Shown: positions 1 to 6,709, counted from the stretch's first letter. The stretch: DNA of 10,522 nucleotides from an uncultured Alphaproteobacteria bacterium (GCA_903939555.1 CAJAHV010000117.1:1-10522); one strand, 5' to 3'. Notes: a model not told the origin generated them from the sequence alone. Translations and numbers: made by a program.

Positions 1-328
1 AAATAATCCGCCGCTGCTGGTCTGGCTGGCGAAGCACCGAAGTGCTCGTCGGCCGGGAGTGGTCATCTAGTCGGGGGTCCCGGATGGCGCAACCCCTATT
101 TCGCACTGCATGTCGTTTTTTTGACAATCACCATGGTAAAACCCTCTTCATTGAGTAGGAATTGAACGGCGCAGCGCCGCTCACAGCATTCCTGCCTGGC
201 TCAATCGGTCGAGAATCGGGATCGATCGCATCGGAGAAACGGCCAGCATCGGGCAGATTCGTCGCTTGGCCCATGGCGAGCCTCGCTGAAACTGATCCGA
301 ATCGTTGCTCGACAACGCAGGCTGACGC
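1..328. other. Left-edge region without a recognisable gene
   Basis: I see no convincing complete gene here. On the plus strand, frame 2 is open from the left edge and stops with TAG at 68-70. It gives 22 residues ending in ARRPGVVI, which could be the C-terminus of a gene starting outside the window, but it is too short to identify. A 60-codon open frame from 162 has no ribosome binding site and no family resemblance. Small symmetric sequences are present: AGCAC-CGAA-GTGCT at 33-46 and a 13-base GC palindrome at 167-179. A TTGACA hexamer at 121-126 has no good -10 box about 17 bases downstream. The region around 95-165 is visibly more AT-rich than the rest of the window, consistent with intergenic DNA. 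Confidence 0.5.
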
Positions 329-748
329 TCAGCTGCTGATATAGGCCTTCATGGCTTCGGCCTCGGCTTCGGCTTCATCGAGCCTGACCTTCACCAGGTC
401 ACCGATCGACACGACACCAAGGATGCGCCCCGATTCGACTACCGGCAGATGGCGAAAGCGACGCTCGGTCATGATTGCCATTGCCGCCGGCACCCCCAGA
501 TCGGGTGGCGCCGTCACTACGGCTGCGGTCATGATATCGACTGCCCGGGCGGCGAGTATCGCGACTCCATGTGTGTGCAGGCCGGCGCAGATGTCGCGCT
601 CACTGACCAGCCCGACGATTTCCCCGGCCTCGATGACCAGCACCGCTCCGATTCGATTGGTATATAGGAGTTCCGCAATCGCGCTGACGCGCGTATCGGA
701 AGTGATGGATACCAGCGGCTTTTTGCCGGTCAGGATCGAACCAATCAC
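329..748 (-). CDS. CBS-domain pair protein
   Basis: A 139-residue stand-alone Bateman module made of two CBS domains, roughly residues 8-60 and 68-125. Each repeat ends in the typical signature: GLVSERDI at 46-53 and GVVSIGDLVK at 111-120. CBS pairs generally bind adenine nucleotides or related ligands and act as energy or ligand sensors; no effector domain is fused, so the partner is unknown. No signal peptide or membrane helix is seen, so it should be cytoplasmic. The C-terminus is a short Ala/Glu run. I chose the GTG at 748 because GGGGAG lies 6 bases upstream and the following residues (IGSILTGK) match the usual N-terminus of such proteins. An in-frame ATG at 793, with GGGAG only 3 bases upstream, would add 15 residues and is the main alternative. 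The gene is divergent from the small membrane protein at 824. Confidence 0.85.
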   Translation of the reverse strand: MIGSILTGKKPLVSITSDTRVSAIAELLYTNRIGAVLVIEAGEIVGLVSERDICAGLHTHGVAILAARAVDIMTAAVVTAPPDLGVPAAMAIMTERRFRHLPVVESGRILGVVSIGDLVKVRLDEAEAEAEAMKAYISS

Positions 749-754
749 GGCGAT

Positions 755-760
755 CTCCCC
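755..760 (-). promoter_or_regulatory. Ribosome binding site deciding the CBS-protein start
   Basis: On the minus strand, GGGGAG precedes the GTG codon at 748 by 6 bases. It supports the GTG start over the upstream ATG at 793, whose own GGGAG is unusually close (3 bases). Confidence 0.5.
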
Positions 761-823
761 TTTTCGAGCGTTTGATACGCTGCGAGGGGGCATTATCTCC
801 CTTATCCGCCAGGAAGGCAAAGC

Positions 824-1102
824 ATGAACGTCCCTCAGCACCAGCGCTCCACTGGCACGCATTGGCAGCAGTTTCGCCGGCTCATGCTGTTGATGACCGT
901 GGTTGCCTTTGGCACCGCCGGCTTTGCCGTCTGGCAGATGCACGCCGATGGCGTGCCCTTTCATCTGCATTTCGTCATCGCCATGGGCGGCGGTATTATC
1001 GTGGCATTGCTGCTGGCCGGCGCCTTGATGGGCCTGGCCTTTGTGTCGAACCGGTCCGGACATGATGAAACGGTCGGCACCGGCGAGGCCGCCGACGACT
1101 GA
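824..1102 (+). CDS. Small two-helix membrane protein, unknown function
   Basis: A 92-residue protein with a polar N-terminus (residues 1-18, with HWQQFRR just before the membrane) and two hydrophobic segments at about 19-38 and 50-74. The acidic tail carries an SGHDE motif at 78-82. The start is well supported: AGGAAGG at 811-817 sits 6 bases before the ATG. The helix-loop-helix layout and the SGHDE tail resemble small uncharacterised inner-membrane proteins that I associate with sphingomonads; I know no function for them. The gene is divergent from the CBS protein, with 75 bases between the two chosen starts, and converges on the DUF4167 gene, whose stop lies 21 bases beyond its own. No terminator hairpin is evident between these two stops. 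Confidence 0.8.
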   Translation: MNVPQHQRSTGTHWQQFRRLMLLMTVVAFGTAGFAVWQMHADGVPFHLHFVIAMGGGIIVALLLAGALMGLAFVSNRSGHDETVGTGEAADD

Positions 1103-1123
1103 TCGCCGGCGGCTGGGTCATTC

Positions 1124-2170
1124 TCAACTGTCGGCGACAGTCTCATCAACCACCTTGCGCGGCCGTCCGCGGCGACGCGGTGCCGGCGCTTCGGCCAATT
1201 CAAAGACGGGTTCCACCGGTGGCGACGGCACGGTTTCTGCCACCGGAGCCATCTCAGCCGCTGGCGGTGCATCGCGGCGCAACGTCCGGCGTTCCGGGCG
1301 CGGCACGGGCGCCGCGTCATTCCGGGTTGCACGCAGGGTTGCCGGGCCTGGCAGACCAGGGATTGGGCCTTCGTCGTTCAACGCAGGTTCGGCAGCACGC
1401 GGCGCATCATTGCGCGGCGACTCGATACGGCGCTCGCGCCGCCCTTCGCCGCGGTTGTTATCGCGGTTGCCGTCACGTTCGGCGCGGGGTTCGCCCCGGC
1501 CCTGTTCGTTGCGATTCTGTTCGTTGCGATTCTGTTCGTTGCGATACTGGTCGCCACGGCCCTGGTCGTTACGACCCTGCTCACCCCGCCCCTGCTCGCC
1601 CCGCCCCTGCTCACTGGCGTCACGGTTCGATTTCCAAGGTTGGCGTTCGCCGTCACGGCGCGGCTCGCGGCTCTGTTCACGCTGGCCACCATCGCGCTGG
1701 CTGTTGTCGCGACCGCCGGCGTCGCGAGCATTGCGATCGCGGTTCGGGCGCTCGTCACGCCAGTTGCCGCGATTGTCGTCACGGGCTTCGGCACGGCCAT
1801 CGTCCCGCGAATCATCGCGGTCATCGCCATCTTCATCGTCATCGGCATCACTGTCATCGGCGGCAGCATAGCCGGCGCTGTCATCTTCATAACTGTCGCG
1901 GCGCTGGCGATTGTCGGGCTGCTTGTCGCGATAATCGCCCAGCACGCGGTAATAATGATCGGCATATTGCAGATAATATTCCGCCGTCACCCGGTCTCCA
2001 GCCTGTTGGGCATCACGCGCCAGAGCCCGATATTTTTCCAGAAGCTGGCTGGCATTGCCGCGCTGCCGGTTATCGAGCCGGCTGCCATAATTGCCGCCGC
2101 CACCCATCTGCTGCGGGCGCGGACCACTGTTGCCGCCGCGCCGCCGCCGGTTCTGGTTATTTCTGATCAA
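1124..2170 (-). CDS. DUF4167 domain protein with AT-hook-like C-terminus
   Basis: A 348-residue protein of the alphaproteobacterial DUF4167 family. The diagnostic N-terminal block is at about residues 32-78: the segment from LDNRQRGNA through LLEKYRALARDAQ and GDRVTAEYYLQYADHYYRVL. Before it is a basic RRRRGG stretch. After it, residues 80-330 are low-complexity: an acidic Asp-rich patch (93-125), an Arg/Asn/Gln/Gly-rich stretch with eight pentapeptides (187-226), then a Pro/Ala-rich linker. The C-terminus has PRRRGRPRK at 331-339, an AT-hook-like core. The basic ends suggest nucleic-acid binding, but this is inference and the family has no function I can state firmly. The start is TTG, with GGGGA 7 bases upstream (2178-2182); the first residues MIRNNQN match the family's N-terminus and no better upstream start exists. 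In many alphaproteobacteria this gene follows prfA-prmC as I recall; that pair is not in this window. Confidence 0.88.
   Translation of the reverse strand: MIRNNQNRRRRGGNSGPRPQQMGGGGNYGSRLDNRQRGNASQLLEKYRALARDAQQAGDRVTAEYYLQYADHYYRVLGDYRDKQPDNRQRRDSYEDDSAGYAAADDSDADDDEDGDDRDDSRDDGRAEARDDNRGNWRDERPNRDRNARDAGGRDNSQRDGGQREQSREPRRDGERQPWKSNRDASEQGRGEQGRGEQGRNDQGRGDQYRNEQNRNEQNRNEQGRGEPRAERDGNRDNNRGEGRRERRIESPRNDAPRAAEPALNDEGPIPGLPGPATLRATRNDAAPVPRPERRTLRRDAPPAAEMAPVAETVPSPPVEPVFELAEAPAPRRRGRPRKVVDETVADS
1493..1612 (-). repeat. Eight 15-bp units encoding Q-x-R pentapeptides
   Basis: Inside the DUF4167 gene, eight consecutive 15-base units encode the pentapeptide pattern (E/D)-Q-(G/N/Y)-R-(G/N), residues 187-226 of the protein. 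Two groups are nearly identical at DNA level: an EQGRG-type block at the upstream end and an NEQNR-type block in the middle. This suggests expansion by slippage or unequal recombination. The period is a multiple of three, so changes in copy number keep the frame. Confidence 0.85.
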
Positions 2171-2292
2171 CGTTGCGTCCCCGTATGAACGGACGGCAAA
2201 TGCCGCGATGCTGGAAATGTTCGACCGTGTATTTCCCGGTTTCTGCCTCTGGCGTGCCTGTTAGCACCGCCGCCGGTCCTGCAATGTCGAAG

Positions 2293-2318
2293 GGCGAGGG
2301 ATTTTTATCCACCTCGCC
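2293..2318. other. Hairpin in the DUF4167 upstream spacer
   Basis: GGCGAGG at 2293-2299 pairs with CCTCGCC at 2312-2318. An alternative fold stacks an inner GGAT/ATCC stem closing on a TTTT loop. It lies 57 bases beyond the stop of the seven-gene operon and about 120 bases before the DUF4167 start, both on the minus strand. No T-run follows the hairpin on either strand, so a classical Rho-independent terminator is not supported. It may be a weak terminator for the operon or part of the DUF4167 leader RNA. Confidence 0.4.
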
Positions 2319-2374
2319 TGTGAAGGCTCTTAGCCGTTAACGCGAACGTCTCCAAGCAAAAAACGTCGTGCCAG

Positions 2375-3103
2375 TCAGCGCTGCAATTCGACCAGTTCAT
2401 ACCAAGTCTGCATATAGCCACCCACCCCGCCGCAGACGAAGATCGAATCGGCATCTGCGGTCACCCACATGTCATAGGGCGGGTGCTGGGTGCCGCCCAT
2501 TGCGGCTTCATCGACGAAGCGGAAGTGCCGGCATTGAAAGGTCCCCGCCGCAACGGTCTTTTCCGCCTCCCCGACATATTCGAGATGAATGTCGACCCGG
2601 GCGAGCAGCGGCGGCGTCGCGCCGCGATGGTCGGGACTGGGCAACAACACCTTGAGCAACCGGCGGTGGGGCCCCTGCGAAACGTCCATGATACGGGTCA
2701 GAAAACCATCGCCGACAATCGGATGGGTGCCAAAACCGGCGAGGCCGTCAGGAATCGCCATGCGCTGCGACACCCGGCCGATACTGGGGCCATAGCTTTC
2801 GCATTCGGCAACCCCGGCGGCATGGTCGAACCGCACCCAGCCGCTGCCGAGGAAAATGTCGTCAAGGCTGAGCCGCACATGGCAATCCAGCGGCCGCCAT
2901 TGCGCGTCGGTCGAATAGAGGATGTCGCGCATCACCGTCGGCGCCGGTTCGTCGATCTCGCAATGGGCGCGGATCGTCACCGCGCCATCGGCGTGATGGG
3001 TGAAGGCGAAATCCTCGCGGCCGCGTTCCTGGTCGAACCGTTCGGGCTTCTTGCTGGTATAGCGGATGGCGCCGGTGATGCGGCGGTGGGACAGCATAGC
3101 CAT
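2375..3103 (-). CDS. Conserved-looking protein of unknown function, coupled to SDR
   Basis: A 242-residue soluble protein that I do not recognise. No signal peptide and no membrane segment are visible. The second half has alternating polar/hydrophobic strands and the segments TVAAGTFQCRHFRF (183-196), HPPYDMW (207-213) and VGGYMQTWYELVELQ (227-241). This general style is seen in lipid-handling beta-barrel or DUF3108-like proteins, but that is only a weak fold-level impression. Cysteines at 48, 74, 101, 191 and 224 are scattered and form no metal motif. The ATG at 3103 overlaps the stop of the upstream SDR as TGATG, so translation is probably coupled; a second ATG two codons on is an alternative. 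It is the last gene of the operon, and its context suggests a role with the SDRs, perhaps substrate binding or an unrecognised enzyme. Confidence 0.75.
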   Translation of the reverse strand: MAMLSHRRITGAIRYTSKKPERFDQERGREDFAFTHHADGAVTIRAHCEIDEPAPTVMRDILYSTDAQWRPLDCHVRLSLDDIFLGSGWVRFDHAAGVAECESYGPSIGRVSQRMAIPDGLAGFGTHPIVGDGFLTRIMDVSQGPHRRLLKVLLPSPDHRGATPPLLARVDIHLEYVGEAEKTVAAGTFQCRHFRFVDEAAMGGTQHPPYDMWVTADADSIFVCGGVGGYMQTWYELVELQR

Positions 3104-3906
3104 CAGCGTGCGACCTGAGGGGCCATGCTCGCCATCACCTTGAACAACTGGTCAGGGTCGCTGCGAATCAGATCGAGCAGCATCAGTTCAGGCGAGCCGG
3201 CGCGCGCGACGGGGATCTCGGGCCGGTCATCGGCCAGCGCCGCCAGGATTTGCCCTGCGGCTTCGTCAATGCTGATGCCGGCGTTGACCGGGTCGTCATT
3301 GGGGCCATTGACGCTGCCATCGCCCTTCAGCGCATTGGCGGCGATGCCAGTGGCGACAAAGCCCGGCGTCACGACATGCACGCTCACACCATATTGGGCG
3401 ATCTCGGCGCGCAGCGCGTCGGACCAACCGACCAGCGCGTGCTTGGCGCCGCAATAGGCGGTGCGCAACGGCGAACCGACCTTGCCAGCGACCGAGGCAT
3501 TGTTGACGATGGCGCCCGCGCCGCGCCGCACCATGGCCGGGAGCACCAACTGCGTCAGCCGCAGCGGCGCAAAATAATCGACCTCCATGATGGTGCGATA
3601 GACGCTGAAGTCAGTATCGAGCGCCAGGCTGCGCTGCGAGATGCCGGCATTGTTGACCAGCATATCGATACCGCCAGTCTTGGCTTCGGCTTCGGCCACC
3701 ACATCGGGCAGGATGGCAAGGTCGGTGGCTTCGAAAGGCAGCAGCAAGGTTGACGCCTGGCAACGCCCCGCCACATCAGCCAGCGCATCGGCCCGCCGGC
3801 CCGACAGCACCAACCGCGCCCCGGCGCGGGCAAAGGCCAGCGCCAATCCCTCGCCTATGCCCGACGACGCGCCGGTGATCCAGATCGTCTTGCCGGCGAA
3901 ATCCAT
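3103..3906 (-). CDS. Short-chain dehydrogenase/reductase (SDR), second copy
   Basis: A 267-residue classical SDR predicted to be an NAD(P)-dependent oxidoreductase. Visible motifs: cofactor glycine motif TGASSGIG (11-18), NNAG (85-88), catalytic Ser138, Tyr151 and Lys155 in the S-x12-YxxxK arrangement, and PGFV after strand 6 (181-184). SGRR at 35-38 places Arg residues after strand 2, which favours NADP(H) over NAD(H). The position usually held by the fourth catalytic residue (Asn, before the YF of helix 4) reads Asp110 in MEVDYF. The C-terminal extension ends in LIRSDPDQLFKVMASM, shared with the neighbouring paralogue. The start ATG has GGAG 9 bases upstream, and the gene follows the first SDR after 16 bases. 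Its stop overlaps the next start as TGATG. The substrate is not predictable from sequence. Confidence 0.9.
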   Translation of the reverse strand: MDFAGKTIWITGASSGIGEGLALAFARAGARLVLSGRRADALADVAGRCQASTLLLPFEATDLAILPDVVAEAEAKTGGIDMLVNNAGISQRSLALDTDFSVYRTIMEVDYFAPLRLTQLVLPAMVRRGAGAIVNNASVAGKVGSPLRTAYCGAKHALVGWSDALRAEIAQYGVSVHVVTPGFVATGIAANALKGDGSVNGPNDDPVNAGISIDEAAGQILAALADDRPEIPVARAGSPELMLLDLIRSDPDQLFKVMASMAPQVAR

Positions 3907-3922
3907 GCCCCGTATCTCCGTG

Positions 3923-4723
3923 TCAGGCCGTCGCGGCCATGTGTGCGCCCATGCCGGCCATCATGTCGAACAATTGCTCGGGGTTGCTGCGCACCAGTTC
4001 GAGCGCCGCCATTTCCGGCCCGCGCCCGACCGGGATCTCGCGCATCCCGGCCTTGAAGCCGGCGACGATCTGATCGGCGGCGTCCTCGGCGCTGATGCCG
4101 CGATCGACGGCGCTGCTCGGCGCGCCATGCGGGCGGCCAGCGGCATCAAGCGAGTGCAGCGCGATATTGGTCTTCACAAACCCCGGGGTGATGACGGTGA
4201 CGCCGATACCTTCATGGGAGACTTCGCTGCGCAGCGCATCGAAATAGCCGATGATGGCGAATTTGGCCGAACAATAGGCGCTGGCGCCGGGGTTGCCGAA
4301 CTTGCCCGAAATGCTGCTGACGACCGCCAATTGCCCCGCACCGCGCTCTCGCATCGCCGGCAGCACCAGTTGCGTGAGCCGCAGCGGCGCAAAATAGTCG
4401 ATCTCCATGACGCGGCGATAGACATCGAATTGCGTATCGTGCGCCATGCCGCGCGCGCCGATACCGGCATTGTTGACAAGCAGGTCGATCTGGCCGGCAA
4501 TCGCTTCGGCGCGGGCAACAATGCCGGGCAGGGCGTCGAGATCAGTCGCATCGAACGCCAGCACGCATGAACCAGGGCAGGCCGCCGCCACTTCGGCAAG
4601 CGCGGCTTCATTGCGTCCCGACAGGATCAGCCGCGCCCCTTCGCGCGCCAGCGCCAGGGCGAGCGCCCGGCCGATCCCCGATGATGCCCCGGTGATCCAC
4701 GCCGTCTTGCCTGCCAATTCCAT
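3923..4723 (-). CDS. Short-chain dehydrogenase/reductase (SDR), first copy
   Basis: A 266-residue classical SDR and a clear paralogue of the gene that follows; roughly half the residues agree by eye along the full length. Motifs: TGASSGIG (11-18), SGRN (35-38, suggesting NADP(H)), NNAG (84-87), Ser137, Tyr150 and Lys154, and TPGFVKT (179-185). As in its paralogue, the expected tetrad Asn is Asp109 in MEIDYF. Both copies share the block YFAPLRLTQLVLPAM and a C-terminal region ending LVRSNPEQLFDMMAGM here. An open frame continues upstream to 4960, but that part overlaps the NnrU gene. The ATG at 4723 gives the correct SDR N-terminus (MELAGKTAWITG), lies 13 bases after the NnrU stop, and has GGGA 8 bases upstream. 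Confidence 0.9.
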   Translation of the reverse strand: MELAGKTAWITGASSGIGRALALALAREGARLILSGRNEAALAEVAAACPGSCVLAFDATDLDALPGIVARAEAIAGQIDLLVNNAGIGARGMAHDTQFDVYRRVMEIDYFAPLRLTQLVLPAMRERGAGQLAVVSSISGKFGNPGASAYCSAKFAIIGYFDALRSEVSHEGIGVTVITPGFVKTNIALHSLDAAGRPHGAPSSAVDRGISAEDAADQIVAGFKAGMREIPVGRGPEMAALELVRSNPEQLFDMMAGMGAHMAATA

Positions 4724-4736
4724 CAGATCGATCCCA

Positions 4737-5414
4737 TCAGCCGAATTGCAGGGCCGGCAGCCCGATAACCAGCGGATGTCCCCACAGCACCAGCGCCCAT
4801 AGCGCCACCCCGCCGACCGTGGCAACCAGCCCGGGCAACGCGGCACGCCATGGCTGGCGGCCGCGCAGTTGTGCGCCAAAGGGCATGAAACCGGTGGCGG
4901 CGATGTGATTTGCATAACCGGGCAAGGCGACGCGTTTTTTGCCATCCTGCATCGCAGCACCGAACAACGCGAGGGTGAGGATGCCGCTGGCGAGCACGAT
5001 GGTGCGCGGGTCGGCGGTCAAGGCGATATGGACGATGGCCCAGATGGCAAAGCTCCACATCATCGGGTGGCGCGTAATGCGCATGACACCACGCGGGGAA
5101 CCACCGGCCGGCATGCCCATGAGCGCCGGATTGGGCGCGGTCACCGACCCGACAAACAGGATGAAGGCAAACAGCATGGCGGCGACTGCCAGTGCATTGG
5201 CATAGGGCGGCAGGCTCCACAGCCGTTCGGGCGCAATGCCCTTCCACACCTGCCCGGCCCAACCGAGCGAGCCGAACGCCACCGCCGAATAGACCAGCAG
5301 GAAGCCCTTGTCCCCCAGCCGCGCCACCAGGGGCGCGCGCAACGGGTGAGAAAGCAGTTCATGCCCGCCAACAAAGACCGAGATGGCGATGATGAGAAGC
5401 GTGATGTCGCTCAT
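4737..5414 (-). CDS. NnrU-family integral membrane protein
   Basis: A 225-residue polytopic inner-membrane protein of the NnrU family, which is related to plant 15-cis-zeta-carotene isomerase (Z-ISO), a haem-containing membrane enzyme. Family hallmarks visible: GGHELLSHPLRAPLV at 16-30, YSAVAFGSLGW at 42-52, and TRHPMMW at 114-120. Hydrophobic segments lie at about 3-17, 36-54, 72-92, 118-133, 138-154 and 192-210. Conserved-looking histidines are His18, His23, His116 and His129, possible metal or haem ligands by analogy with Z-ISO. NnrU was named from a nitrite/nitric-oxide reductase locus, but most family members, probably including this one, lie in other contexts; no denitrification gene is nearby. 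Its ATG overlaps the stop of the upstream amidohydrolase by 4 bases (5411-5414). Confidence 0.88.
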   Translation of the reverse strand: MSDITLLIIAISVFVGGHELLSHPLRAPLVARLGDKGFLLVYSAVAFGSLGWAGQVWKGIAPERLWSLPPYANALAVAAMLFAFILFVGSVTAPNPALMGMPAGGSPRGVMRITRHPMMWSFAIWAIVHIALTADPRTIVLASGILTLALFGAAMQDGKKRVALPGYANHIAATGFMPFGAQLRGRQPWRAALPGLVATVGGVALWALVLWGHPLVIGLPALQFG

Positions 5415-6709
5415 TTGCTATAGGCTTTCGGCAGCGCCGCGGGCGCAAGGTCACGATAACGATCACGCAACTGCAACTGCCGCGACTGCATCGGCTGCGC
5501 GACACCATCGATAAACACGGCGGTGGGCGCCGAAGTCAGTTCCAGCGGGTCACCATCCCAGACCACTACATCGCCGCGCTTGCCGGCTTCGAGCGTGCCG
5601 AGATCGGCCAGCCCGAAAATCTGCGCCGGCGCCCGGGTGATCGCCGCCAGCGCCTGACCGCGGGTCAGCCCGACGCCGCCGGGCACCGCCGCCTGCGCCA
5701 CGGCATTGCCGGCGAAATAGGGCAGGTTGCGCGGCTGCGAGCCGGAATCGCCCCCGAAAATGCCGAAGCCGACCGTTACCCCCGCTGCCACCAGCCGCCC
5801 GACATTGGAGCGGGTGGAGGCCAGCGTTTCGAACGAATCGGGCAGGTCGAACAAGGACAGCGTCACCACCGGCACCCTGGCGGCGGCGATCTTGTCGGCC
5901 ACCATCCAGCCCTCGCGCGCGCCGATGAGAATCAGGTGCAGCCTGGGGAACTCGGCGCGCAAGGCGAGCACGGCGCTGATATCGCTGGCGCGCTCGGCAT
6001 GGACCACGGCGGGCACCCGGCCTTCGACTACCGGCACCAAGGCCTCGGCATCGAGCCGCTTGATCAGCGAATCCTTGTCGCGACCGCTGTCGAACGCTGC
6101 CGGATTGCGGGCAAAGCGCTGCGCTTCGGCGAAACCGTTGCGCAGGTTGAGCCATGCCGCCGGACGCGAGCCGCCGGCAGCGCGCGCGCCATCCTCACCC
6201 ATCTCGATGAACTGGAAGGCGCGTTTCGCCATGACGATATCACCGCTGGCCGCCAGGCTGATGATCGCCCCCTGCCCGCCGAAAATCTCGTTCGAAATCT
6301 CGGGGCCGACCACGGCGCGGGTGACCCCGCCCAACCGGTTGATGGCAATCGGCGGCGACATCGGGTTGATCGCCGGCGCCACGTCGATCGCCGCCGAAAA
6401 CGGCGTGGAGCGCGCGCTGGCATCATTGGTCTGGCGCACGCCTTCGACCTCGACGATGCCCAGCGTCGACATGGCGGTGATCAACCCCGGCGTCACGAAC
6501 TTGCCGGTCGCATCGATGACTGTCGCGCCCGCCGGCACCACCAGCCCGGCGCCGACCGCAGTGATGCGGCCGTCGCGGATGATGACCGTGCCATTGGCGA
6601 TACTGGTTTCGCCCACCGCCGTCAGCACGGTGCCACCGGTGATGGCGATAGTGGCGGCATTGGCCGATGTGGCGAGCAGGGCCGCGAGAACAAGGGACAG
6701 GCGCTTCAT
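5411..6709 (-). CDS. Secreted amidohydrolase-like protein with degraded metal site
   Basis: A 432-residue amidohydrolase-superfamily protein with a Sec signal peptide (basic KR, hydrophobic core, cleavage probably after ANA at 16-18), so it should be periplasmic. The N-terminal beta-sandwich strands (ITGGTVL, IIRDGRITAVG, VIDATGKFVTPG) and the C-terminal GTLEAGKRGDVVVWDGDP (371-388) are typical of imidazolonepropionase-like members. The metal site is not: where the family has HxH after TPG, this protein reads AMST (79-82). The second barrel histidine position appears to be Gly-Ala (263-264). His237 and Asp321 may remain. It is probably a non-catalytic partner or has a changed activity. The neighbouring paralogue keeps the ligands. 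The ATG overlaps that gene's stop by 4 bases, and GGGAG lies 7 bases upstream. Confidence 0.88.
   Translation of the reverse strand: MKRLSLVLAALLATSANAATIAITGGTVLTAVGETSIANGTVIIRDGRITAVGAGLVVPAGATVIDATGKFVTPGLITAMSTLGIVEVEGVRQTNDASARSTPFSAAIDVAPAINPMSPPIAINRLGGVTRAVVGPEISNEIFGGQGAIISLAASGDIVMAKRAFQFIEMGEDGARAAGGSRPAAWLNLRNGFAEAQRFARNPAAFDSGRDKDSLIKRLDAEALVPVVEGRVPAVVHAERASDISAVLALRAEFPRLHLILIGAREGWMVADKIAAARVPVVTLSLFDLPDSFETLASTRSNVGRLVAAGVTVGFGIFGGDSGSQPRNLPYFAGNAVAQAAVPGGVGLTRGQALAAITRAPAQIFGLADLGTLEAGKRGDVVVWDGDPLELTSAPTAVFIDGVAQPMQSRQLQLRDRYRDLAPAALPKAYSK

Noticed and set aside
33..46. Hairpin AGCAC-CGAA-GTGCT as a functional RNA
   Set aside because: A five-pair stem is short, has no flanking support and no T-run, and is likely to be chance or part of the truncated frame.
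121..149. TTGACA at 121-126 as a promoter
   Set aside because: No TATAAT-like hexamer lies 16-18 bases downstream, and no plus-strand gene follows.
749..1063. Long N-terminal extension of the CBS protein
   Set aside because: It overlaps the well-supported plus-strand membrane protein and reads as His/Gln-rich non-coding sequence.
1180..2166. Long plus-strand open frame antisense to DUF4167
   Set aside because: It is a mirror of a low-complexity Arg/Asp/Gly-rich gene. The product is a His/Arg/Cys-rich string with no family resemblance, and the minus-strand frame has the DUF4167 block.
2343..2374. Terminator formed by the T6 run (minus strand, 2363-2358) after the last operon gene
   Set aside because: The bases before the T-run do not form a convincing stem; only the short self-complementary CAGCGCTG is present.
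3641..4570. 309-codon plus-strand open frame across the two SDR genes
   Set aside because: It runs antisense through both SDRs and exists because the paralogues share codon patterns. The predicted protein repeats itself where the SDRs are similar, and there is no RBS.
4724..4960. 79-residue N-terminal extension of the first SDR
   Set aside because: The extension lies wholly inside or before the NnrU stop region, while the ATG at 4723 gives the normal SDR N-terminus just after that stop.
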